Positions 1 to 5,311 of a DNA stretch of 5,428 nucleotides are shown one piece after another. Position numbers and translations under genes: made by a program. Source of the stretch: Xanthobacteraceae bacterium (GTDB lineage Bacteria; Pseudomonadota; Alphaproteobacteria; Rhizobiales; Xanthobacteraceae); the NCBI GenBank assembly GCA_030043175.1, contig JASHYD010001381.1, positions 1 to 5,428 on the forward strand, given 5' to 3'. How positions within the stretch are numbered: position 1 is the stretch's first letter; each line of letters starts with the position of its first letter. The notes under the pieces are model-generated. The model was not told where the DNA came from and ran no database searches. It worked only from the letters and a program-made list of their open reading frames with translations.

Positions 1-1
1 A

Positions 2-403
2 GATCACGATTTCGCTAATCGCATCCATTCCGACCTGCAGAGCAACGGAGTGCGCTGCTGGTTTGCGCCGCATGACTTACCCATCGGCGGCAAAACTTGG
101 GATGAAATCGACGCGGCCATTCGTCTGCGAGACAAAGTTCTGCTCATCCTGTCCGAGCACTCGATCAAAAGTGATTGGGTAGAAGACGAAGTATCCAAAA
201 GCTTCGCAGAGTAACCGAAGCGCGGGCAAACCGTCCTATTTCCAGTTCGCCTGGACAACGCTGTCATGGATACAGACGAGGCGTGGGCATTGAAGCTACG
301 CGACCAACGCAACATCGGTGACTTTCGGAACTGGAAAAATCACGATCGCTGCAAGACGAGTTTCGACCGCGTCCTGCGCGATCTGAGACGGGCTGCCGAG
401 TAG
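2..403 (+). pseudogene. TIR-domain protein, 3' part, interrupted by an in-frame TAA
   Basis: The gene enters from before the window. TIR domains bind NAD+ and either cleave it or act as adaptors. The frame starting at base 2 reads DHDFANRIHSDLQ, then CWFAPHDLPIGGKTWDEID, then VLLILSEHSIKSDWVEDEV, which follows the TIR pattern of the family with the 'APHDLPIG' loop. The W-V-E-D-E stretch at about 170-184 aligns with the SARM1 segment that carries the NADase glutamate, so the last E is the expected catalytic residue. A TAA at 212-214 follows eight codons later. The same frame then continues with family-like sequence (GQTVLFPVRLDNAVMDT, NIGDFRNWKNHD, FDRVLRDLRRAAE) to a natural-looking TAG at 401-403. 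The likely change is GAA to TAA. The product would lose the last strands and helices of the fold. TIR identity is strong; inactivation is inferred. Confidence 0.85.
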
Positions 404-407
404 TCCA

Positions 408-572
408 AGGGAGAAACCGGAACCGCCGAAGCCGATCAGCTGGAACGTCTACAAGATCGCTAGCAAACCCGTCTGGCTGGGCGAGGTCGAGGCGCCCGAC
501 GAAGCCGCCGCGATGGAAAAGGCTGCCGCGGAATTCAAGGTGCCGGCCATAAGGCTGATGGCGATATGGCGA
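408..572 (+). pseudogene. Small conserved protein (WxVYKIA...VWLG family), no start codon, stop lost
   Basis: The frame reads EKPEPPKPISWNVYKIA, then KPVWLGEVEAPDEAAAMEKA and AAEFKVPAIRLMAIWR. I recall this as a roughly 50-residue protein, frequent in Bradyrhizobium, of unknown function, usually ending LMAIRR followed directly by a stop. Here an in-frame TGA lies at 384-386, and between it and the conserved block the only start-like codon is CTG at 393; there is no ATG, GTG or TTG. At the other end the codon after the conserved arginine is GGA rather than a stop, so the frame runs on to a TGA at 678-680 through sequence that does not look like protein. It directly follows the broken TIR gene on the same strand. 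Family identity is from memory; the missing start is seen directly. Confidence 0.6.
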
Positions 573-700
573 GGACCAACCGCAAGAGCGAAACCACCCG
601 TGGCGATCTCAAGCAAATCGGTTACTACTGCTACAGCGATTGTTGCGATCCCAACGCGGGCGACCACCGCGCGAGTGTGATCCCGGCAGGCCAAAACTGA
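566..700 (+). CDS. Possible small ORF of 44 residues with clustered cysteines
   Basis: An ATG at 566, inside the end of the preceding small-gene relic, opens a frame that reads MARTNRKSETTRGDLKQIG, then YYCYSDCCDPNAGDHRASV, and stops at TGA 698-700. It is basic at the N-terminus and has cysteines at residues 22, 26 and 27, which faintly recalls one half of a zinc ribbon. The second pair of ligands that such a fold would need is absent. The bases before the ATG offer only a weak AAGG-like ribosome site. I do not recognise the protein. It may be the 5' remnant of a longer zinc-ribbon gene or a chance frame in degraded DNA. Confidence 0.2.
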   Translation: MARTNRKSETTRGDLKQIGYYCYSDCCDPNAGDHRASVIPAGQN

Positions 701-861
701 AGCGACTCAACCACGTGGCCGAATTGCTCGGAGTGGACGCGGCCTCGGAGCGGGCAATCAGGTGGCCGCTGATGGTTTTATCTTGCGACCCGCTGGCGAT
801 CGCATTAACGTCCGCGACTTCGGCAAGGACGCAAGCGGAAGAACGCACTATGGGCAGATGA
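640..861 (+). pseudogene. 3' relic of a gene with a conserved hydrophobic C-terminus
   Basis: From about 691 the frame reads RPKLKRLNHVAELLGVDAA, then RAIRWPLMVLSCDPLAIALT, ending at TGA 859-861. The RWP..MVL.CDPLAIALT segment is a membrane-like stretch that I recall from the C-termini of hypothetical alphaproteobacterial proteins with a long coiled-coil body. Bases 640-690 in this frame are arginine- and proline-rich and do not resemble the rest, so the true relic probably covers only about 691-861. No start codon, signal or coiled-coil part is present. The last 14 bases overlap the 3' end of the caspase-family gene on the opposite strand. Function is unknown, and the family link is a recollection. 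Confidence 0.4.
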
Positions 862-2506
862 TGCGGGGCGCCGATCCCCGCGGCTCGAAGGTCTTGCACC
901 GCTGCTTTCCCACGTAGATCCAGGACTCGCCACTTCGATTATTCGGCGCAATCGCCACATTGGCGTACGACGGGGACCCTGGTCGCGGAGCGTCGAGCCG
1001 CCCCGACTCGATGTGACCGTGTGCCCGCAGTGATTGCTCGCGCTCGGGCGGCCGTGCGGCGTGACGGGAGCGCTCCGTGGCCTTAGGAACCGCACAACGG
1101 GCGCCGCGCACCTCCGTGCCTGCCTCGCACGGACACACGCGTTCCTTGCGGCTGCGCACTGCCTCCAGGGCTTCCGTTGTCGGCCGGTCGATTGGCGCAA
1201 TCGAGCGAGTGCGCTCATTGAACGACCGCAAGGCTTCGCGCGACCCGGCGCCCCAGGTGCCGTCATTTTCGATTCCGCTCGCCGCGCAACCGACCCGCAG
1301 CAACTCCCCCTGGAGCTTGCGGCCGAGATCCACAGCGTCCGGCGTCACAACCGGCGTGACTGAGGGCGGCGCTGCACCCGGGGCGGCAATCGCGACGTTT
1401 GTGCCCGCGCCGACGGGTCGGACTGGGGATGGGGCCGTCGCCGCGGGCACGGCTGCGGGTCCGGATGTCAGCGCCGGCGCGACCGGCGGCGATGGACGCT
1501 GCGGGGGCGCGACGGCGACCTCCGGGCCGGCCTTGCACAGCGAACGCTCCGCAATGCGGGCAAGGTCCACAAAGTAGCCGTTTGGAAACCGCCGGAGATA
1601 GGCGCGAATAGATTCGCATTCGTTGGTAGCAGCGGCGGATTGCCAAAACGCCATATCGACAGGGTCCGCCGGGTCCGTCGGCAAGCCAGACGGTATCGGG
1701 GCGCTGGCCGGCAGCGCAGTTGCGGTGGCCTGTTCGGCCTTTGCGAAATAGAACGTCTTGGACATGTCGCTTAGTTGCTGCGGCCGCTGGGCATTATTGC
1801 TTTCCCGGCGCACATCGGCGGTGACCTCCTTGAGCATCACGGAGACTTCGAGTCCGGGTTTCGGCAGGTGCCGCAACAGCGAGGCGGTAAACGGGCTGTT
1901 GCGGCCGTGGCCATCGGCCGCTTCGTGGCCCGGCGCAGAGGAGAAAGCTACCAGAGTGTCGCGACCCGTCGGCTCAATCCTCGCGAGCCCCCGGCCGACC
2001 GTCACGGCGCGATTGATCGCCGCGAGATTGCGCTTGAGATTGTCGGCCAGCGGATTGTTCCGGCAGGCGTCGAGGAAGATCAAGCTGGTGCTGGTCTTGG
2101 ATTCCATCAACCGGATCACGGCGTCGAGTTCAATGGTTTCAGATGGCACTAGAAATGCGCTTTCGAGCCTCGCTTCGGTGGAAACCAAATAGTTCTTTTC
2201 GTTGATCTGCAGGCCGTGGCCTGCATAGAAGAACAATCCGACATCGGCCCCATCAAGCGCCTGGGCGAAAGCATCGATGACGTGGGCAAACTTGGTCTGG
2301 TCGAGGTCGTAGCCTACCGTCACCTCGAACCCGACCTGTCTGAGTGTCTCCGCAATATCGTGCGCGTCATTGCGCGGATTCGCCAGGGCGGGCGTGTAGG
2401 CGTATTGCGAGTTGCCCACGACGAGCGCCACGCGGCGCTCCGCTGCCGCCTGCGTCGCCGCCAGGCATGCTATGACGCCGAGGACGGCCATCAGACACTG
2501 CCGCAT
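848..2506 (-). CDS. Exported caspase-family (C14) protein with peptidoglycan-binding-like C-terminal region
   Basis: This is a 552-residue protein, the largest intact gene here. Residues 1-22 form a signal peptide (MRQCLMAVLGVIACLAATQA, then AAE), so it should act in the periplasm or outside. Residues 24-256 are a complete caspase/metacaspase-like domain: RVALVVGNSQY opens strand 1, YAGHG supplies His97 and FLDACRNNP supplies Cys148, and a p10-like half runs through AFSSAPG to SKTFYFAKAEQ. Residues 283-316 carry the AFWQS...YLRRFPNGYFVDLA segment common after such domains. A Pro/Ala-rich linker (about 328-390) follows. Residues 391-457 resemble a peptidoglycan-binding repeat (LQGELLRVGC, GTWGAGSREALRSFN). 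The last 95 residues hold Cys458, Cys460, Cys471, Cys537 and Cys551 and end RIICP. The start is supported by GGGGGA just upstream. The natural target is unknown. These exported orthocaspase-like proteins should cleave after Arg or Lys, which is inferred from the family. Confidence 0.9.
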   Translation of the reverse strand: MRQCLMAVLGVIACLAATQAAAERRVALVVGNSQYAYTPALANPRNDAHDIAETLRQVGFEVTVGYDLDQTKFAHVIDAFAQALDGADVGLFFYAGHGLQINEKNYLVSTEARLESAFLVPSETIELDAVIRLMESKTSTSLIFLDACRNNPLADNLKRNLAAINRAVTVGRGLARIEPTGRDTLVAFSSAPGHEAADGHGRNSPFTASLLRHLPKPGLEVSVMLKEVTADVRRESNNAQRPQQLSDMSKTFYFAKAEQATATALPASAPIPSGLPTDPADPVDMAFWQSAAATNECESIRAYLRRFPNGYFVDLARIAERSLCKAGPEVAVAPPQRPSPPVAPALTSGPAAVPAATAPSPVRPVGAGTNVAIAAPGAAPPSVTPVVTPDAVDLGRKLQGELLRVGCAASGIENDGTWGAGSREALRSFNERTRSIAPIDRPTTEALEAVRSRKERVCPCEAGTEVRGARCAVPKATERSRHAARPPEREQSLRAHGHIESGRLDAPRPGSPSYANVAIAPNNRSGESWIYVGKQRCKTFEPRGSAPRIICP

Positions 2507-2510
2507 TGCA

Positions 2511-2516
2511 TCCCCC
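2511..2516 (-). promoter_or_regulatory. Ribosome binding site of the 552-residue caspase gene
   Basis: On the minus strand GGGGGA lies four bases before the ATG at 2504-2506. It is a modest Shine-Dalgarno match but is the only purine-rich block near this start, and the signal peptide begins directly at that ATG. Confidence 0.5.
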
Positions 2517-2602
2517 GCTTAAATTGCGAAACCGGTAGGCGCGACGGCCATTTACGCCGCCTCAAACGCTACGAGCCGGATCGTGGTGGCTAGTAAGTAG
2601 TA

Positions 2603-2618
2603 TCCTGTCGAAGCAGGA
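2603..2618. other. Small inverted repeat between the two caspase genes
   Basis: TCCTG (2603-2607) and CAGGA (2614-2618) pair around a six-base loop, TCGAAG. The hairpin begins three bases beyond the stop codon of the upstream (3131 to 2622) caspase gene. It has only five pairs and no run of T after it on the minus strand, so it is a weak candidate for an intrinsic terminator and could be chance. The 115-bp gap holding it (2507-2621) contains no other feature I can support. Confidence 0.25.
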
Positions 2619-2621
2619 GGT

Positions 2622-3131
2622 TCATGCGCCAAGGAAATGACTCGCGCGAAGTAACGTAGATGCAAACGCTTGCTCGGCGGCATTATCCCGGCAGGCGTCA
2701 AGGATCGCGATACGTATGCCCCTTGCCTGGCGGAGTTCGCCGATCAGGGTCTCCACCGGGACAAGCTGGTAGGGCACTTGGCCCAAGCTCGAAAACTCCG
2801 CATCGACGGGCGCCACATACGGTGTGTCGCCGAAGGTCGCGCCGTGGCCCGCGAAATACACCATCGCCACGTCGGCGCCCTCTACTCGATCCGCAAACTG
2901 CCCTATCGCCCGCCCCAGCGCCTTCTGATCCAAATCCTCGCCGAAGATGACATCGAAGCCGAGACTCGCAAGAGCGTCGCGTATTCCCCGCGCGTCATTG
3001 ACCGGGTTGGCAAGCTTCTCGGCATGGCGGTAGGCCCGATTGCCGATCACAAGCGCGACTCGCTTCTCCGCATAGCCCGTGGCGACCGCACACATCAGCC
3101 ATATGGCTGCAATGAATTGAAGAAATCGCAC
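2622..3131 (-). CDS. Exported caspase-family (C14) protein, truncated after the p20-like half
   Basis: The product is 169 residues. Translation is placed at the GTG at 3129-3131 because GGAGGG sits ideally before it and the protein then begins with a clean signal peptide (MRFLQFIAAIWLMCAVATGY, cleaved near AEKRV). A TTG at 3165-3167 in frame would add 12 residues but has no such site. The caspase fold starts at RVALVIGNRAY. The dyad is intact: YFAGHG gives His96 and AILDACRDNAAEQ gives Cys147. After Cys147 only 22 residues remain, and the tail (about AFASTLLRASHFLGA) is unlike the family; the whole p10-like half and any C-terminal domain are missing. It is in tandem with, and probably a paralogue of, the 552-residue caspase gene 115 bp downstream. 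It is either a 3'-truncated pseudogene or a minimal p20-only protein; truncation is more likely. Confidence 0.75.
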   Translation of the reverse strand: MRFLQFIAAIWLMCAVATGYAEKRVALVIGNRAYRHAEKLANPVNDARGIRDALASLGFDVIFGEDLDQKALGRAIGQFADRVEGADVAMVYFAGHGATFGDTPYVAPVDAEFSSLGQVPYQLVPVETLIGELRQARGIRIAILDACRDNAAEQAFASTLLRASHFLGA

Positions 3132-3135
3132 CTTT

Positions 3136-3141
3136 CCCTCC
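3136..3141 (-). promoter_or_regulatory. Shine-Dalgarno site fixing the GTG start of the short caspase gene
   Basis: The minus strand reads TGGAGGGAAAG directly before GTG. GGAGG is five bases from the start codon, which is near-ideal spacing. It lies inside the longer TTG-initiated reading, so it argues for the shorter protein. Confidence 0.7.
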
Positions 3142-3176
3142 ACAAAGCTCGGCGACGACGCCGTCAATATGGTCGC

Positions 3177-3182
3177 AGTTTA
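3177..3182 (-). promoter_or_regulatory. Possible extended -10 element for the short caspase gene
   Basis: On the minus strand TGCTAAACT occurs about 45 bases before the GTG start. TAAACT resembles a -10 hexamer and is preceded by a TGn extension. The best upstream partner at 16 bases, TTCAGC, is a poor -35. The assignment is motif-level inference only. Confidence 0.25.
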
Positions 3183-3244
3183 GCACAGCCTCGTTTGCGC
3201 TGAAGGGGGCGAACAGGACGGTCGGTGCTACATTTCCCGCCGAT

Positions 3245-4151
3245 ATGACGAGCCGGTTGGTGAAACGTTGCGGTCGGCCGCAATTGACGAACGGCTGCTG
3301 CAGCGGCTCGGGCGGCCCTTTCATTAACCGGGAGCGCGCGTCATCGAGCTATCTGCTATGGGTCGACGGCCGGGCGAGGATGCTGGTGGACACGGGTGGC
3401 GGGGCCTATCTGCGCTTCGGTCAGTCGGGGGCCAAGCTGAGCGATCTCGCGTTGATTGGCATCAGCCATCTGCATCCCGACCACGTCTCCGACTTGCCGG
3501 CGTTCCTGTGGCTGAGCCATCTGCTCCGCAAGGAACCGCTGCCGATCGTGGGGCCGTCCGGCAACCCCGTGTCGGGACCGACCGATCTCGCTCGGGGAGG
3601 ATTGCCGGGCAACGACGTTGGGCCGGATTTTCCAACGTTCCTCTCACGCCTGTTCGACGAGAAGAGCGGCGCGTTTCAGGTCCTGGGGCTACGCTCGGCG
3701 CTGCCAGGACAACGGTGTACGCCTTAATGTCAGTGTCGTCGACGTAGCGAACACAGAGCCCTCGCTCATATTCAACTCGCGACCTGACTGTGACAGCGTT
3801 GGGAATACCCCATGCGAACATGTCGACTCTCGCGTACCGCGCCGAAACACCGGCAGGTCGATCGTCTTCAGTTCCGATCAAAACGGCACCAATCCGAAAT
3901 TCGTCGATTTCGCCAGAAATGCCAACGTGCTGATCATGCATCTCACCATCGCGGCGGGCGCTGCGAGCACAATGCTGCACGCGGCACCCGCGGTAGTGGG
4001 GCGCATCGCGCGGGAGGCGGGGGTTGGGCACCTGATCGTCAGCCACATCGGCCTGTTCGATCTTGAAGCGGCCATTGGCGAACTTAGGCAGTCTTATACC
4101 GGTCCGTTGACCGTCGGGGCTGATCTCCAGTGCACACCGATCGCGCGATGA
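3245..4151 (+). pseudogene. MBL-fold metallo-hydrolase, multiply frameshifted
   Basis: The gene encodes a beta-lactamase-fold hydrolase of the RNase Z/arylsulfatase-like type. Recognisable sequence starts near 3299 (GSGGPFINRER) and continues through LLWVDGRARMLVDTGGGAYL and the metal motif H-L-H-P-D-H at 3467-3484. Later ligand-like residues lie in IPHAN, SSDQNGTNP (3873 on), LIMHLTIAAG (His at 3939) and SHIGLFD (His at 4044), and it ends at TGA 4149-4151. Reading this needs frame changes at about 3685-3688 (G run one base short), 3705, 3780 and 3859-3862. Two short intervening segments read ATLGAA and DLTVTALGIPHANMSTLAYR. Residues PVSGPTDLARGGLPGN (3566-3613) interrupt an expected GPSGND-PDF junction. 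The 5' end lacks the signal peptide I expect for this family, and the ATG at 3245 has no ribosome site. It is divergent from the short caspase gene. Fold and inactivation are both clear; the substrate is unknown. Confidence 0.88.
3558..3608. repeat. Interrupted inverted repeat bounding an apparent 48-bp insertion
   Basis: The left arm CCGGCAA CCCCG (3558-3569) is the reverse complement of the right arm CGGGG...TTGCCGG (3593-3608), except for four extra bases AGGA at 3598-3601. The arms enclose 23 bases. GGCAAC is also repeated directly at 3560-3565 and 3608-3613, exactly 48 bp apart. Removing 3566-3613 restores the reading GPSGN followed by DVGPDFPTF, as I remember the intact family. It may be a small palindromic element inserted in frame. 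Confidence 0.45.
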
Positions 4152-4356
4152 CCTGCGACCGGCGCGTATCGGGGCATCCCGTAGTCGAGCATGTAGTCCG
4201 TCGTGGCCCTTAGCCGCTGTGAGCCCTCGATCACCTCCGCACGGCAGCTATGGATGGTACTGCGGACCACGTGGTGGGGATCGACGGGCAGTAGCCAAAA
4301 CGCAGGGGCCTTTCAGCGGGTTGAAGGTACTTACGTCGCGGCCGATACTTGCCGCA
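4152..4356. other. Intergenic stretch with no recognised gene
   Basis: I see no RNA gene or family match between the end of the MBL pseudogene and the ATG at 4357. The minus strand is open without a stop from an in-frame TGA near 4320 to about 4100 (PVDPHHVVRSTIH, then EVIEGSQRLRATTDYMLDYG), but it has no ATG at a sensible place and overlaps the MBL gene. Its helical look (EVIEGSQRLRATTDYML) could mark a fragment of a short hypothetical protein. Confidence 0.3.
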
Positions 4357-4404
4357 TGGCAAAGAAGCCTGAGCCATCCAGAAAGCCAGGAATTGCGCGG
4401 TGAC
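4357..4404 (+). pseudogene. Possible 5' stub of the WxVYKIA small-protein gene
   Basis: An ATG at 4357 gives MAKKPEPSRKPGIAR and a stop at 4402-4404. The start matches the way I remember the small proteins of the 408-572 family beginning (a Lys/Pro/Glu-rich leader, compare EKPEPPKP there). After eight residues the likeness ends and the conserved W-VYKIA core is absent. It lies seven bases before the ligase fragment. The match is very short, so it could be coincidental. Confidence 0.3.
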
Positions 4405-4410
4405 CCAGCC

Positions 4411-4797
4411 ATGAAGATTCAGGGACTTCCAGCCGGGTTCATCTTCCCGGCCCAGCCGGTCCTCCGGTTAAAACCGCCGGCCGACTTGATCGAGCATGAT
4501 GGCGAGGATCTGCGCGATCGCCCGTTCCTCGAACGCAAGGCCGCGCTGGCACGCCTGCTGCGCGATGCCAAGGCCGGCATCCTGCTTAACGAACACATTG
4601 CCGAAGATGGGCTTACCGTATTCGCCCATGCGTGCCGGCTTGGCGCCGAGGGCATCGTTTCCAGGAAGGTCGATGGCACATATCGCTCCGGCCCTTGCCG
4701 CGCCTGGATCAAAGTCCGCAATCCCGCCAGCATCGCCGTGCAGCGAGAGAGGAGCGAGCTTTGGAATCGACGAGCCTCAGGCAATGCACGCCGATAA
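4411..4797 (+). pseudogene. LigD-type ATP-dependent DNA ligase, internally deleted, catalytic lysine lost
   Basis: The open frame is 128 residues. It begins MKIQGLPAGFIFPAQPVL, the N-terminus of short LigD-like ligases, but after RLKPPA (to about 4482) it jumps to DLIEHDGEDLRDRPFLERK, a segment normally about 80 residues further on. The missing part holds motif I (KxDG), whose lysine takes the AMP, and the following strands. Motif IV (AEGIVSRK, 4645-4668) and motif V (WIKVRN, 4705-4722) remain, and the sequence reaches the familiar NPASIAVQRERSE...WNR end. There the frame continues through CGA for eight further residues to TAA 4795-4797, where I expect TGA, so the native stop was probably lost by one base change. 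Enzymes of this type seal nicks in end joining; this copy could not be adenylated. The deletion is inferred from recalled homologues. Confidence 0.8.
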
Positions 4798-5285
4798 TGA
4801 CCTGCCGCAAGGGCATGTGCGTGGCTTGGTCCTTCACCGCGGTCGTGATCGGATGGCTCACGCTCGAATTCGTCGGGCGCTCGTTTCGTAGATTTTACGA
4901 TCTGCGCGGTGAAATCATCCTGCGATTGGCGCATTTCGAGAATGTGGGCGCCCCGCTAGAAGGAAATTCTCGACGATGACGGCGTTGTGGCCCGCCGTAA
5001 GGAGCAGCCCCATCAGAAGACGAGATTGAGAGATTGGAGGAAGTGCAGAGGATTCTTCGTGACCTAGCTTCGCAAATGCGAGCACTCTGCTTTGAACGAA
5101 AGGTGAGCGGTTATGCCCTTGGGTTATTAGGATACAATCCACTCAAGGCAAGTGAGGGCCTCTTCGGCTTATCCGACTCCATCGATACCTATGGGAGAGG
5201 GAGACGCCTGCAGCGAAGTTACCTGCGACGATCTCGAGCGCAAACCACCTGCCGGCCGAAAGGCGATCGAGAGACGACGAAGTAG
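4797..5285 (+). pseudogene. One-helix membrane protein of unknown function, disrupted by stops and frameshifts
   Basis: An ATG at 4797 shares a base with the ligase TAA. The first part reads SFTAVVIGWLTLEFVGRSF, then RRFYDLRGEIILRLAHFENV, giving a membrane helix followed by a charged body. I recall a Bradyrhizobium hypothetical protein of about 170-190 residues with this start and with LEEVQRILRDLASQMRA, GYNPLKASEGLFGLSDS and DTYG later; those occur at 5034-5200. Between them the frame is broken. A run of four C at 4951-4954 shifts it, TAG at 4957-4959 replaces the expected TGG of a RWKEI-like motif, and DDDGVV (about 4972-4989) is in the shifted frame before the original frame resumes by 5016. 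In the original frame TGA at 4977 and TAA at 4998 stop translation. After DTYG the C-terminus also departs from the family, running to TAG 5283-5285. Function is unknown. Confidence 0.7.
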
Positions 5286-5311
5286 GGCGGTCTATACAGC
5301 GCCAAATCGGC

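Noticed and set aside
805..1577. Several long open frames on both strands across the C-terminal half of the caspase gene
   Set aside because: They are Arg/Pro/Ala-rich shadows of a GC-rich gene whose own frame carries recognisable domains.
1758..2593. Plus-strand frames of 125-144 codons opposite the caspase catalytic domain
   Set aside because: The minus frame shows the complete C14 domain with signal peptide and ribosome site; the plus frames resemble no family.
2..3131. TIR plus caspase genes as an intact antiviral system
   Set aside because: The TIR gene is interrupted, the caspases carry export signals, and no sensor, cyclase, STING, gasdermin or bacterial reverse-transcriptase gene is in view.
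3132..3167. TTG at 3165-3167 as the start of the short caspase gene
   Set aside because: No ribosome site before it; GGAGGG sits correctly before the internal GTG, which gives a cleaner signal peptide.
2670..3203. A 177-codon plus-strand frame opposite the short caspase gene
   Set aside because: The caspase motifs, GTG start and strong Shine-Dalgarno site are on the minus strand.
3462..4046. A 194-codon minus-strand frame opposite the MBL pseudogene
   Set aside because: Antisense shadow; the plus strand carries the family motifs across all its frames.
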